Shown here: piece by piece, positions 34,610 to 43,946 of the stretch
Position numbering within the stretch: the stretch's first letter is position 1
Layout of the letters: the number at the start of each line of letters is the position of its first letter
Source of the DNA: an uncultured Lachnospiraceae bacterium
Lineage (GTDB): Bacteria > Bacillota > Clostridia > Lachnospirales > Lachnospiraceae
DNA length: 64,000 nt
Direction of reading: 5' to 3'
Assembly (NCBI GenBank): GCA_900550235.1
Contig: URRQ01000006.1
Span: 1-64,000, forward strand
The notes under the pieces: model-generated
Databases searched by the model: none
What the model saw: only the letters and a program-made list of their open reading frames with translations
Told to the model about the DNA's origin: nothing
Translations under genes and position numbers: made by a program

Positions 34610-35587
34610 TTACTCTCTGTTTTTCTCTACATTTGCTACGAATTTTGCCATCGTATGATTTAAGATAATGGCAAGAATTAAGATAAATCCTAAAGCTGCA
34701 AGCTGCCATACCGAATTGATATTTGCAATTTGAAGTCCTGAATTCATCATTGTAATAATTACAACACCGATCAAAACTCCACCCAAATGTCCGACTCCTC
34801 CTGCAACACCGATACCACCTAGTACCGCCACTGTAATTGCCTGCATTTCCATTCCTGTTCCGGCATCTGCTCTCGCTGTCATAAGCCATGAATTGTTAAT
34901 AATTGCACTGATCGATGCAAGAACTCCTGCAAGTATATAGACATACATTCTGACTTTCTTCTCTTTAATTCCTGTATATTTTGCTGCTTCAAAATTTGTT
35001 CCCATCAAATAGACACGGCGTCCGAACTTCATCTTATAGACAAGGACAAAGACAAGTACCGTTACCGGAACGACTACAAATAAAATCTGATTCGGTATAC
35101 CAAACGTACTTTCTAACGACAACATTTTGAAGCTATCCGGAAATCCACTGATTGGAATTCCACCTGTCAGATAAAGTGCTAGTGAACCATATATATATTG
35201 TGTTCCCAATGTTGCAATTAGTGCTGGAACTTTCGCTACTGCGATCAATATTCCATTAATAGTTCCAAGTAAAACTCCACATACAAGTGTGATAATTGTA
35301 GCCGTAAAAATTCCTGCACCATTCATCACAGCCAATCCAAAAAAAACTCCTGACAGACTCATTGTTGATCCAATAGAAATATCAATTCCATCACGACCTG
35401 CAATCATTACGAGAGCTTCCCCTAATGACAACAATGTCAATGAGGCTCCAAATTGTGTTACCTGCATCAAATTATTCATATCAAAAAAGTAAGGACTGAT
35501 TAACGATAATACAATAAGCTCCACCACAAACAGCAACAGCAAAAATTTTGTTCTGCTCTTCGCAATAGAAAATGCTATCTTTTTCAT
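34610..35587 (-). CDS. ABC sugar-type permease (RbsC family), second copy
   Basis: The 325-residue membrane protein has 8-10 transmembrane segments and the RbsC-type GRDGIDISIGSTMSLSG motif (about residues 68-84) facing the ATPase. It starts at the end of the other permease: ATGA overlap with 35584. AAGGAGGTAAC precedes it. The pair of different permeases probably forms a heterodimer in the importer. Confidence 0.88.
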   Translation of the reverse strand: MKKIAFSIAKSRTKFLLLLFVVELIVLSLISPYFFDMNNLMQVTQFGASLTLLSLGEALVMIAGRDGIDISIGSTMSLSGVFFGLAVMNGAGIFTATIITLVCGVLLGTINGILIAVAKVPALIATLGTQYIYGSLALYLTGGIPISGFPDSFKMLSLESTFGIPNQILFVVVPVTVLVFVLVYKMKFGRRVYLMGTNFEAAKYTGIKEKKVRMYVYILAGVLASISAIINNSWLMTARADAGTGMEMQAITVAVLGGIGVAGGVGHLGGVLIGVVIITMMNSGLQIANINSVWQLAALGFILILAIILNHTMAKFVANVEKNRE

Positions 35588-36561
35588 GCTGTTACCTCCT
35601 TATTTCTCTTTCTTATCTTTCCATTTGTTACTGCATCAAACAGCACAGAAATCACAATCAAAAGACCTATAAAACAATTTTCCAGCAATGATGGAATTCC
35701 GAGTATTACAATACCATTTTTTAAAAAGGCAATAAATAGAACTCCAGCAAGTGTTCCTATTACACTTCCTCTTTTTCCATTTCCTTTAGCACCAGTTCCC
35801 CCAATTGTTACTGCAGCAATACAAGCGATTGGAAGATCCGAACCAATTGTCATCTCTACACTTCCCATTCTCGCGATGTAAAGCATAGCAGCAATTGCCG
35901 CAATTCCTCCCGATATGCAATACGAGATCAACTTAATTTTCTTTACATTAATACCACTCAAGTTCGCTGATTGCGGATTGCATCCTGTCGCATAAATATA
36001 GCGTCCAAATCTTCTATACATAAGAAAATAATAGAAAACTGCATAGACAGCTATAATCAAAAGCAGTAATACCGGAATTCCTAAAAATTTTGCCCTGGAC
36101 ACTACAGCCCAACTTGGATTCAATCCTGTCAGCCATTTTCCACCAAGTAATGCAAAAATCACAGCTTTCCAAATATTCATAGTTGCAATCGTTACAATCA
36201 TATCCGGAATATTAAACTTCGCTACTAAAAAACCATTTACAAATCCAACTGCGATTCCAATTCCAATGGCAGTAATTACAATTATAAAAATATTTACTTT
36301 TGCCTGAAGCATATATCCAATGACAATTGCGATAACTCCCATCACAGAACCAACGGATAAGTCAATTCCTCCCAGAAGCATCACAATGGTCATTCCAATA
36401 CTTACCATTGCAATCTCTGCATTATTTTGAATGACCCGAATCATATTATCTACCGTCAAGAAATTTGGTGCTAATATTCCAAACAAAATAATTTCAGCGA
36501 TCAGTAAAAGGAATGTGACATATTCTCTCCTTCCCGGTTTTGGAACATATTTTTTGAACAC
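35584..36561 (-). CDS. ABC sugar-type permease (RbsC family), first copy
   Basis: A 325-residue membrane protein with about 9 transmembrane segments and the RbsC signature LGGIDLSVGSVMG (about residues 63-75). It starts with GTG, preceded by GGGGGTGAG. Its sequence is clearly different from its partner at 34610-35587, so this is an ancient duplication. Stop and start of the two permease genes overlap. Confidence 0.88.
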   Translation of the reverse strand: MFKKYVPKPGRREYVTFLLLIAEIILFGILAPNFLTVDNMIRVIQNNAEIAMVSIGMTIVMLLGGIDLSVGSVMGVIAIVIGYMLQAKVNIFIIVITAIGIGIAVGFVNGFLVAKFNIPDMIVTIATMNIWKAVIFALLGGKWLTGLNPSWAVVSRAKFLGIPVLLLLIIAVYAVFYYFLMYRRFGRYIYATGCNPQSANLSGINVKKIKLISYCISGGIAAIAAMLYIARMGSVEMTIGSDLPIACIAAVTIGGTGAKGNGKRGSVIGTLAGVLFIAFLKNGIVILGIPSLLENCFIGLLIVISVLFDAVTNGKIRKRNKEVTA

Positions 36562-36578
36562 TTAGCTCACCCCCATTA

Positions 36579-37889
36579 TTATGCTTCTTCGACTCCACAC
36601 CAATCCAATAAAATAGATGCTATCATCTTTGTACAAGTTACCAGCTCTTCTATTTCTACGTATTCATCTGCTTGATGCGCCAGTCTCGGATCTCCAGGTC
36701 CAATATTTAATGTTGGAATTCCCACATTGCAGAACCAGCCCATGTCTGTATGACAACAAATTCCTTCTACTTTTGAAAGTGGATTCACTTCCTTAGCACT
36801 ATCTCTTACGGTCTGGAAAAACGGCTGATCATCCAACGTTTCTCCGCAATCTGCATCAATCAACCATTCAATTTCCGGTACATTATCTTTGAGCCATGGA
36901 TCTGTCATCGCTACCGCTTTTACATAATCTTCGATTTCCTTTTTAACCTTTGATCCAAGACCATTCTCGTCTTTCTCTGACGGCAAATATTGTGCATTAA
37001 AGGTCAATACCGCTCTGTTTGCAAACGTCGTTGGGTATTCTCCCGCTTCAAACTGCGCGATGTGGATCTGACACGGAATCGGAAGATACTTATGTTCCTT
37101 TCTCACTGACCATTCTTTATTCAGTCTTCTAAAATGTTCTAAATAAAGAGATGCCTTATCAATTGCATCCACAGCTCCTCCGGTTCGGAAATCTCCCTGC
37201 TTCAGTTCAATATGTCCGGCCCTTCCTTCGATTGTAAGTTTCCCCCATAAAATTCCTCTACAAAGCGGTGCAATATTTAAATGTGTAGGCTCTGTTATCA
37301 GACATCCATCCGCCCGATACCCTTTTGCAACCAAGGCCAATGTTCCCATTCCTCCCGCCTCTTCATCTACAACAGTTCCTATCATTGCGTCTCCTTTTAA
37401 CCGGATTCCACTTTCTTTGATTGCCTTTAGAGCTACTGTCATCGCAGCAATTCCGCCTTTCATATCTACTGCGCCTCGCCCATACAATTTATGATCCACA
37501 ATTTCTGCCCCAAATGGATCTTTTGTCCATTTGCTTCCTCTTTGTACTACATCTATGTGTCCAGACATCATCATAGATTTTCCACCACCGGTTCCTTTTA
37601 ACTTTGCAAAGAGATTTGGCCTGTCTTCAAATGTATGATCCGCATAATATCCCGGCTTTCCTTCATATTTTGAAAGTTCTTGTGCATTCGGATAAGAATA
37701 TTCTGCCTCCATCCCCATTTCTTCCAGATATTCTTTTAAGACTTCTTGTGCCTTTCCTTCCTGCATATAATCTTTTTCTTCATCAAAATATGGATTCACA
37801 CTTGGCTCTTTAATTAACTTCTGAAGAAGTGTTACTACTTCATCCTGATTCTTGTCAATCCATGTATAAACCGCCTCTTTTATACTCAT
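36579..37889 (-). CDS. M20-family metallohydrolase
   Basis: A 436-residue zinc hydrolase with SGHIDVVQRGS, YGRGAVDMKGGIAAM and GTVVDEEAGGMGT as metal-site motifs, and CCHTDMGW late. It is longer than the other M20 enzyme in the operon and shows low similarity to it. AGGAGGA precedes the ATG. It lies between the ATPase and permease genes, which suggests processing of the imported molecule. Confidence 0.88.
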   Translation of the reverse strand: MSIKEAVYTWIDKNQDEVVTLLQKLIKEPSVNPYFDEEKDYMQEGKAQEVLKEYLEEMGMEAEYSYPNAQELSKYEGKPGYYADHTFEDRPNLFAKLKGTGGGKSMMMSGHIDVVQRGSKWTKDPFGAEIVDHKLYGRGAVDMKGGIAAMTVALKAIKESGIRLKGDAMIGTVVDEEAGGMGTLALVAKGYRADGCLITEPTHLNIAPLCRGILWGKLTIEGRAGHIELKQGDFRTGGAVDAIDKASLYLEHFRRLNKEWSVRKEHKYLPIPCQIHIAQFEAGEYPTTFANRAVLTFNAQYLPSEKDENGLGSKVKKEIEDYVKAVAMTDPWLKDNVPEIEWLIDADCGETLDDQPFFQTVRDSAKEVNPLSKVEGICCHTDMGWFCNVGIPTLNIGPGDPRLAHQADEYVEIEELVTCTKMIASILLDWCGVEEA

Positions 37890-37898
37890 ACTTTCCTC

Positions 37899-39404
37899 CT
37901 ATTCCGCATTCAGATTCAATGCATTTTTCAAGATATCTTCTTCTGTCACTGTTTCTCTATCAAATCTGGCAGTAATTTCCCCTTTATAAAGGGTAATAAT
38001 ATTATCACTCAGTTCCATAACCTCTGGTAAATCCGAAGAAATAACAATGACTGCCACGCCTGATTTTGCAAGTTCAATTACATATTTGTGAATTTCTGCC
38101 TTTGTCATAACATCAATGCCTCGTGTAGGTTCATCAAGAATTAATACTTTCGGCTCTTCAAGCAACCATCTGCATATCAAAACCTTCTGTTGACCTCCCC
38201 CACTCAGACTATTGACACTGATATTCTGATTTGGTGTCTTAATACTATATTTCTCTATATTATCCTGTACCGTTTTCTTTTCTTTTTTCTTATCGATCAT
38301 TCCAAACTTATTGGAGAGATTGTCCAAAAAGGACACGCTCATATTATCTCTGACCGGATGAATATCAAATAATCCTTGTGCACCTCTATCCTCCGGCACG
38401 TAAAAAATTCTATTCTCAATGGCTTTATTAATTCCATCTCGCGTAATATCTTTTCCTTCAAATAATATTTGTCCGCTCTGAGCATTCGTTTCGCCAAAAA
38501 TAGCTCTCGCTATCTCTGAACGTCCCGCACCAACAAGTCCATACATTCCCAAAATCTGCCCCGGTTTTACAGAAAAAGAAATATTTTGATATGTATTCTC
38601 ATAAGAAATATCTTTCACTTCCAGTATCGGCTCTTTCCCTTGGTCATGCTCCTCATAAACGCTCATATTTATCTTGCGTCCTGACATTGCCTGAATAATT
38701 GTTTCCTCACTTACTTCTTGTGGAATAAGTGTTCCAGTCAAACAACCGTCTCTTAAAACAATAATATCATCTGAAATTCTCAAAATTTCCGGAATTCTAT
38801 GACTTATATACATGATACTTACTCCACGGCTTTTTAAGTCTGCAATAATTTCAAACAATTTTTCTGATTCATTATGGCTCAAAATAGAAGTTGGTTCATC
38901 TAAAATCAAAATCTTACATTTTTTATAGATTCCTCTTGCAATTAAAACGAGTTGTTGATTTCCGATTGATAATTCACTCATCGTAAGATGAAGAATGTTT
39001 TCTGATAGTCCGACCAGCTTTAAGGCCTCTTTCGCCTCTTCATACATCTTTGTCCACATAATTGTCTTGTTACGACTAACCACTTCATTACCCATAAAAA
39101 TATTTTCAAGAACAGACATATCTGCAAAAATATTAGGTTCTTGATATACGATTGATATTCCTTGCTTTACCGCATCAAGAGGCGAATGTAACTGTAATTT
39201 TTCACCTTCAAAATACAGATTACCTTTATCATTTTTCAAGGCTCCTGCAATAATCTTCATTAGTGTAGATTTTCCCGCACCATTTTCGCCTATTACAGAC
39301 AAAACCTCTCCTTTTTTCAAAGAAAAACTTACATTTTGAAGTGCTTTAACTCCTCCAAAAGATTTACTTATAGATTCCGCTCTTAAAATAATCTCTTCTG
39401 CCAA
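37899..39404 (-). CDS. ABC sugar-type ATPase, double domain (RbsA/MglA family)
   Basis: A 501-residue protein with two ATPase halves: Walker A GENGAGKST near residue 32, a first-half signature TMSELSIGNQQLVLIARG, Walker B ILILDEPTS, and a second-half GLVGAGRSE and signature VNSLSGGGQQKVLICRWL with ILDEPTRG. I chose a TTG start at 39404 because GGAGGGAG lies upstream and this gives the usual length; the longer 522-residue frame adds an unlikely N-terminal extension. It energises the permease pair. Confidence 0.9.
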   Translation of the reverse strand: MAEEIILRAESISKSFGGVKALQNVSFSLKKGEVLSVIGENGAGKSTLMKIIAGALKNDKGNLYFEGEKLQLHSPLDAVKQGISIVYQEPNIFADMSVLENIFMGNEVVSRNKTIMWTKMYEEAKEALKLVGLSENILHLTMSELSIGNQQLVLIARGIYKKCKILILDEPTSILSHNESEKLFEIIADLKSRGVSIMYISHRIPEILRISDDIIVLRDGCLTGTLIPQEVSEETIIQAMSGRKINMSVYEEHDQGKEPILEVKDISYENTYQNISFSVKPGQILGMYGLVGAGRSEIARAIFGETNAQSGQILFEGKDITRDGINKAIENRIFYVPEDRGAQGLFDIHPVRDNMSVSFLDNLSNKFGMIDKKKEKKTVQDNIEKYSIKTPNQNISVNSLSGGGQQKVLICRWLLEEPKVLILDEPTRGIDVMTKAEIHKYVIELAKSGVAVIVISSDLPEVMELSDNIITLYKGEITARFDRETVTEEDILKNALNLNAE

Positions 39405-39469
39405 AAAATCATCTCCCTCCACAAAACGAGAGACGAACCATACGATTCGTCTCCCATTTTTAATCAATC

Positions 39470-40519
39470 TTAGAAGTCAAAATCGTCAACATTATCTTTC
39501 GTAATAATCAACGGATCACCAAGAAGTAATATTTTATTTTCTGCATCCCATGTTACCGGATTTGAAATTCCTTCAATTTCATTTATTTCCTCAAACTCTT
39601 TACCTTCTGCCACCATCTTTCCAGCCCATACCGTAAGATATCCTAATTCTTCTGCATCCCATAAAATAGATTCTTCCATAACACCTCCATCAATAAAAGG
39701 TTTTACAGTAGCTGGAGAACCATAACCAATTACTTTTACTTTACCTGCCTTACCTTCTTGCTGTACGGCCTGCGCTACTCCTGGAATCGTAGAAGAAGCA
39801 ACAGCTACGAGCCCCTTTAAATCAGGATATCTTGTCATTAACTCCTGCGCCTGTTTTAAAGCTTGTTCACTGCTTCCTCCCTGTGTATATCTAATATCTA
39901 CAATTTCTATATCCGGATATTTTTCCTTTTGCTGTTTTTCCATAAAGGAAATCCAAGTATTCAAATTAGTTGCTGTTGATTCTCCTGAAACAATTCCAAT
40001 CTGACCTTTTTCGTCAATCTGAGCCGCCAATCGATCCATTAGCGTTCGTCCCAATGCTTCATCTGTCGCTTGTGCCACATAAAATTCACGAGTACTATCT
40101 GGTGCATCTGAATCACTTGTATAAACAGGAATACCTGCTTCTTGCGCCTTTTCAATATATGGATTTGTAGAAGAACTATCCAAAACAGAAAGTGACATGG
40201 CATCTACACCTTGTTTAATTAAACTATCCATAATTTTTACTTGCTCTGTAGCACTTGCCTGCGTAGCTCCTGTATAAAGAAATTCTACACCTAAATCTTC
40301 AGCTGCCTGTTGTCCGCCTTTTTCCATTGCTGTAAAATATGGAATCCCAATTAACTGTGGAACAAATGCAATTTTCATTTTCCCATTATCTCCAGTTTCC
40401 TGTTTACTTCCTCCATCTTCTTTTGGCTTTTCGGTACTGCTTCCACACCCGGCTAACATTCCCATTACCATTGTTGCTGCCATAAAGATTGCAACCGCTT
40501 TTTTCATCATGTTTTTCAT
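39470..40519 (-). CDS. Substrate-binding lipoprotein (RbsB-like)
   Basis: A 349-residue secreted binding protein. The N-terminus is a lipoprotein signal ending in the lipobox LAGC (Cys about residue 25), followed by a Ser/Lys/Glu/Gly linker, then a periplasmic-binding domain with IAFVPQLIGIPYFTAME. The family binds ribose, galactose, AI-2 or related ligands; the ligand is unknown. AAGGAGGATTAG precedes the ATG. It is the first gene of the operon. Confidence 0.92.
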   Translation of the reverse strand: MKNMMKKAVAIFMAATMVMGMLAGCGSSTEKPKEDGGSKQETGDNGKMKIAFVPQLIGIPYFTAMEKGGQQAAEDLGVEFLYTGATQASATEQVKIMDSLIKQGVDAMSLSVLDSSSTNPYIEKAQEAGIPVYTSDSDAPDSTREFYVAQATDEALGRTLMDRLAAQIDEKGQIGIVSGESTATNLNTWISFMEKQQKEKYPDIEIVDIRYTQGGSSEQALKQAQELMTRYPDLKGLVAVASSTIPGVAQAVQQEGKAGKVKVIGYGSPATVKPFIDGGVMEESILWDAEELGYLTVWAGKMVAEGKEFEEINEIEGISNPVTWDAENKILLLGDPLIITKDNVDDFDF

Positions 40520-40540
40520 ACTAATCCTCCTTCTTCTTCT

Positions 40541-40558
40541 TGGTAAAACGTTTTTCCA
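40541..40558. promoter_or_regulatory. LacI-type operator
   Basis: TGGTAAAACGTTTTTCCA is an 18-bp near-palindrome with the AACGTT-type centre typical of LacI-family operators (two mismatched positions). It lies in the leader downstream of the promoter at 40605-40633. A half-site-like ATCGTTTTTCCA recurs at about 40742-40753. Confidence 0.6.
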
Positions 40559-40604
40559 TTTGTGTAAAAAAAAATAAATCTCTTTATTTTTTCCTTGTAA
40601 CCTG

Positions 40605-40633
40605 ATAATAATACAACTTTTTCATTTTGTCAA
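40605..40633 (-). promoter_or_regulatory. Promoter of the ABC transporter operon
   Basis: On the minus strand TTGACA (40628-40633) is 17 bp upstream of TATTAT (40605-40610). Transcription would start near 40598, about 80 nt before the first start codon. Confidence 0.75.
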
Positions 40634-40772
40634 TATGTATAATATTAACATTTTATTTTACTTTTTTCGTGCATATTGCCCATTTTTTCTTTCTTATTAT
40701 CTTATTATTGTTTTTTCTTTTCTTCTAATCGTTTTAAATAAATCGTTTTTCCATTTACTGTTTTGCTTTCCC

Positions 40773-40801
40773 TTTACTTTCCCTTTTTTCTCCTCTATAA
40801 T
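40773..40801 (+). promoter_or_regulatory. Promoter of the methyltransferase gene
   Basis: TTTACT (40773-40778), 17-bp spacer and TATAAT (40796-40801) precede the gene at 40839. This and the opposing transporter promoter account for the ~320-bp intergenic gap; nothing else was seen in it except the operator. Confidence 0.6.
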
Positions 40802-40838
40802 ATCATTGAAAATATAAATAGTTATGAGGTAAATACAT

Positions 40839-41699
40839 ATGTGGATAGCAGATGGCTGGAAAGAATATGAAGTCATAGACTCTTCAAAAGGAGAAAAATT
40901 GGAACGTTGGGGAGATTACCTCCTTGTCAGACCAGATCCTCAAGTGATTTGGGATACTCCGAAAGTACACAAAGGTTGGAAGAAAATGAATGGACATTAT
41001 CACCGAAGCAAAAAAGGCGGCGGCGAATGGGAATTTTTCGATTTGCCTGAGCAATGGCAGATTCATTATAAAACATTAACTTTCAACTTAAAACCATTTA
41101 GTTTTAAACATACCGGATTATTTCCGGAACAAGCGACAAACTGGGATTGGTTTTCTGAGAAGATCAAACACGCCGGAAGACCGATCAAAGTACTCAATCT
41201 GTTTGCCTATACCGGAGGCGCTACTTTAGCTGCAGCCGCTGCAGGTGCAAGTGTTACACATGTTGACGCTTCCAAAGGTATGGTTGCATGGGCAAAAGAA
41301 AACGCAGTTTCTTCCGGGCTTTCCGATGCGCCGATTCGTTGGCTTGTGGACGATTGCGTAAAATTTGTAGAACGGGAAATCCGTCGAGGGAATCATTATG
41401 ATGCTATTATTATGGACCCACCTTCTTATGGACGTGGACCAAAGGGAGAGATTTGGAAAATCGAAGATGCCATTCATCCTCTCGTAAAACTTTGTACGCA
41501 GATTCTTTCAGATGATCCTCTCTTCTTCCTTATCAACTCTTATACAACCGGACTGGCGCCTGCCGTCCTGACTTATATGTTAGCAACAGAATTGAAAAAA
41601 TGGAACGGAACTGTAGACTCACAGGAGATTGGACTACCGGTTTCTTCTAACGGATTAGTACTCCCTTGTGGAGCTTCCGGACGTTGGGAAGCAAAATAG
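40839..41699 (+). CDS. Class I SAM-dependent methyltransferase
   Basis: A 286-residue protein with the SAM-binding motif AYTGGATLAAAAAGA (about residues 128-142), an HVDASKG acidic motif, and the catalytic DPPSYGRGPKGE (about residues 192-203). The pattern fits the RlmI-like rRNA cytosine methyltransferase group, but the N-terminal PUA domain expected in RlmI seems short or altered. The ATG has GAGGT upstream. RNA is the probable substrate; the exact base is unknown. Confidence 0.85.
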   Translation: MWIADGWKEYEVIDSSKGEKLERWGDYLLVRPDPQVIWDTPKVHKGWKKMNGHYHRSKKGGGEWEFFDLPEQWQIHYKTLTFNLKPFSFKHTGLFPEQATNWDWFSEKIKHAGRPIKVLNLFAYTGGATLAAAAAGASVTHVDASKGMVAWAKENAVSSGLSDAPIRWLVDDCVKFVEREIRRGNHYDAIIMDPPSYGRGPKGEIWKIEDAIHPLVKLCTQILSDDPLFFLINSYTTGLAPAVLTYMLATELKKWNGTVDSQEIGLPVSSNGLVLPCGASGRWEAK

Positions 41700-41865
41700 A
41701 ATCTTGTATTATAAAATACGTTTAAATAGTATGTAATACTATACAAAAATTTTTAATTTGAAACTAAATGATTGAATTACTAGAAACATTATGTTATGTT
41801 TCATGTAGAACAACCGTGTTATAGGGTGGCTGGCCTCTATTCTACATAGAATGGAGGTGGTGCAG

Positions 41866-41958
41866 ATGGATAAAAAGGAATTTGACTTCAAGGATTTGAT
41901 GGCTTTCGGGATGTTTATCCTCTCATTACTGACATTTATTTATACGATTTGTCACTAA
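41866..41958 (+). CDS. Holin-like type I toxin peptide
   Basis: A 30-residue peptide: charged MDKKEFDFKD start, then one hydrophobic segment (LMAFGMFILSLLTFIYTI) and a CH end. This fits the Fst/TxpA-type membrane toxin peptides (annotated as putative holin-like toxins) of Firmicutes. GGAGGTGGTGCAG is the ribosome site. The gene is too short for most gene callers. The flanking RNA hairpins and the opposite-strand RNA (41972-42018) indicate a type I toxin-antitoxin locus. Confidence 0.8.
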   Translation: MDKKEFDFKDLMAFGMFILSLLTFIYTICH

Positions 41959-41971
41959 AACTTTAGCGCAT

Positions 41972-42018
41972 AGAAAAACCACCCTCATAAAGTCTTTGGC
42001 GGACTGGGTGGATTTTCA
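41972..42018 (-). ncRNA. Candidate antitoxin RNA
   Basis: Reading leftward, TATAAT at 42025-42030 is a -10 box (no good -35 seen). The transcript would start near 42018 and end at a hairpin CCACCC...GGGTGG followed by TTTTTC at about 41972-42013. It overlaps the 3' part of the toxin mRNA, which has the same hairpin as its own terminator. This matches the organisation of Fst-like antisense RNAs. Confidence 0.6.
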
Positions 42019-42119
42019 ACATTCATTATAGGCCAACCACTTTCACGGTTGTTCTTTTATGTTCATATAATACCATAGATACTCTTATTATTCAATATAG
42101 ATTTCATCTTCTCAAATAT

Positions 42120-42779
42120 TTATTCTCTTGTTTCCATTCGAAGCAACCCGATTGCTTCATCCAACGAGCGTAGTACTTTCCATGTACGCATTCTTGTCTC
42201 TTCATCCGGTTGCACAAGGTCCGGAACCATAATCACATCGATTCCTGCATCTGTCGCAGCTATAACGCCTGCCGGGGCATCTTCAAACGCAATGCACCAT
42301 TCCGGCTCTTCTCCCAGCATCTTACAACCTTTTTCATAGATTTCCGGATTTGGTTTTGACTTCGATACCATATCTCCAAAAATGCATCCATCAAAATACT
42401 GAAAAATACCAGCCTTTTTCAACGCATCAACCGCATATTCTTTTCTAGATGAAGTTACAAGTCCTACTTTATATCCCATTTGCTTGGCATAAAAAATAAG
42501 CTCTTTGGCGCCTGGCTTCAACGGAATTCCCTCTTGATCCGCAACTTTGAAAAATGCCTTTCTTGAAAGCTTTTGAAACTCCTCATACGGAAACTCTTTT
42601 CCAAATACTTTACTAAAGTATTCCTTCCGTCCTACTACGTTCATACCAAGGGTATTGTAAATGTGTTCTCCTACTTTGCCATATCCTAAAGTCTCACCTG
42701 CTACGTTCCATGATTCTTGTACAACCCGTTCCGAATCCAACAGAAGCCCGTCCATATCAAATAACAATGCCTTTATCAT
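42120..42779 (-). CDS. HAD-superfamily phosphatase (beta-phosphoglucomutase-like)
   Basis: The 219-residue protein begins with the HAD nucleophile motif FDMDGLLLDSE (DxD near residues 8-10), has VTSSRK around residue 111, and AFEDAPAGV around residues 164-172. Members dephosphorylate small phosphates or isomerise sugars; the substrate is unknown. It is followed closely upstream by maf and aroK in the same orientation. Confidence 0.88.
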   Translation of the reverse strand: MIKALLFDMDGLLLDSERVVQESWNVAGETLGYGKVGEHIYNTLGMNVVGRKEYFSKVFGKEFPYEEFQKLSRKAFFKVADQEGIPLKPGAKELIFYAKQMGYKVGLVTSSRKEYAVDALKKAGIFQYFDGCIFGDMVSKSKPNPEIYEKGCKMLGEEPEWCIAFEDAPAGVIAATDAGIDVIMVPDLVQPDEETRMRTWKVLRSLDEAIGLLRMETRE

Positions 42780-42798
42780 ACGTGTTCCCTTTCTCTTC

Positions 42799-43374
42799 TT
42801 ATAATTCTTGGAATACCTTGCGGATAAACGAAATCGGAAGACCTACTACATTATAGTAATCTCCTTCGATTTTTTCGATATATGGCGCAAACCTTCCTTG
42901 AATTGCATAGCTTCCGGCTTTATCTTTATATTCGTCTGTCGCTAAATATGCTCGAATTTCCTCTTCCGTCATCTGATCCACATACACCTTTGTTCCAATC
43001 GCTTCATTTACTACTGTTTTTTCTCCTTTTTCATCAAAAGACAACAGCGTCACTCCTGTATATACCATATGGACATCATTTTGAATTCCTTGAATCATGC
43101 CGAAGGCATCTTCTCCATCTTTAGGTTTTCCAAGAATTCTCCCTCTATGGGCTACAACCGTATCTGCACCTATAATCACCACATTTTTCTGCTCAACCTG
43201 TTCTGCGATATCTTCTGCTTTTTGTAGTGAAAGTTCTCGTACTACTTCAGAAGGCTCTGTGCTATGATATACTTCCTCTTTATGACTTACCTGTATCTCA
43301 AATTGATATCCTGCCTGCTCCATGATTTCTCTTCTTCGTGGGGAGGCAGAAGCTAAAATGATCTTTTTTTCCAT
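42799..43374 (-). CDS. maf: Maf-like nucleoside triphosphate pyrophosphatase
   Basis: A 191-residue protein with the Maf motif LASASPRRREIM near the start, GADTVVAHRGRILGKP near residues 68-83, and YKDKAGSYAIQGRF around 148-161. Maf enzymes hydrolyse modified or canonical nucleoside triphosphates (dTTP/UTP type). It overlaps the aroK end by about 20 bases, so it is probably coupled to it. Confidence 0.93.
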   Translation of the reverse strand: MEKKIILASASPRRREIMEQAGYQFEIQVSHKEEVYHSTEPSEVVRELSLQKAEDIAEQVEQKNVVIIGADTVVAHRGRILGKPKDGEDAFGMIQGIQNDVHMVYTGVTLLSFDEKGEKTVVNEAIGTKVYVDQMTEEEIRAYLATDEYKDKAGSYAIQGRFAPYIEKIEGDYYNVVGLPISFIRKVFQEL

Positions 43375-43892
43375 TCTTTTTCTTCCAATCTCTCTATTCT
43401 ATTTACAATTTCTATGCACACTTTTCTTGAATCGGTCTGATCCACACAAATCTGTATATCTGCTGCGGACTCATATTTTTCCCGTCGTGCTTCCATCAAT
43501 TCCTGAATCGCTTTCACATTCTTTTTCCCTTTTAATAAAGGACGATTTTCATCACGTTTTACTCGTTTTAAAATCGTTTCCGGACTTGCAGTCAACAAAA
43601 CAATATAGCCACTTTTTTTCATACTTTCCACATTTTGTTCCCTTAACACAATTCCTCCGCCACAAGACACAACTACATTGTCTTTTTCTTGTATTTCTTT
43701 TAAAAGAGCTGTCTCAAGGTCACGAAAATACATTTCCCCTTTTATTGAAAAAATATCCGGAATACTCATTCCTTCCCGTTCTACAATTGTTTCATCCATT
43801 TCAAGAATTTCCATATGGTATTTGCGCTTCATGTTTCGCGCAATCGTACTTTTTCCGGTTCCCATAAAACCAATTAAAAAAATATTCTTCAT
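43353..43892 (-). CDS. aroK: Shikimate kinase
   Basis: A 179-residue kinase with Walker A GFMGTGKST (residues about 8-16), DETIVEREG, and CGGGIVLRE around residue 75. It phosphorylates shikimate in aromatic amino acid synthesis. It overlaps maf by about 22 bp. The family is usually ~170 residues, so the length is normal. The C-terminal end is unusually Lys/Glu-rich. Confidence 0.93.
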   Translation of the reverse strand: MKNIFLIGFMGTGKSTIARNMKRKYHMEILEMDETIVEREGMSIPDIFSIKGEMYFRDLETALLKEIQEKDNVVVSCGGGIVLREQNVESMKKSGYIVLLTASPETILKRVKRDENRPLLKGKKNVKAIQELMEARREKYESAADIQICVDQTDSRKVCIEIVNRIERLEEKEWKKRSF

Positions 43893-43946
43893 TGTCTATC
43901 CCTTTCTAAGAAAAAAAGATTGCGCCCGAGCACAATCTTTTCCCAA

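Larger units (their letters stand above)
41808..42055. repeat. Inverted repeats flanking the toxin gene
   Basis: AGAACAACCGTG...GGCTGGCCT (41808-41837) is an imperfect complement of AGGCCAACCACTTTCACGGTTGTTCT (42030-42055). In par-type loci such repeats let the 5' and 3' ends of the toxin mRNA pair and hide the ribosome site, so the arrangement supports the toxin call. Confidence 0.7.
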
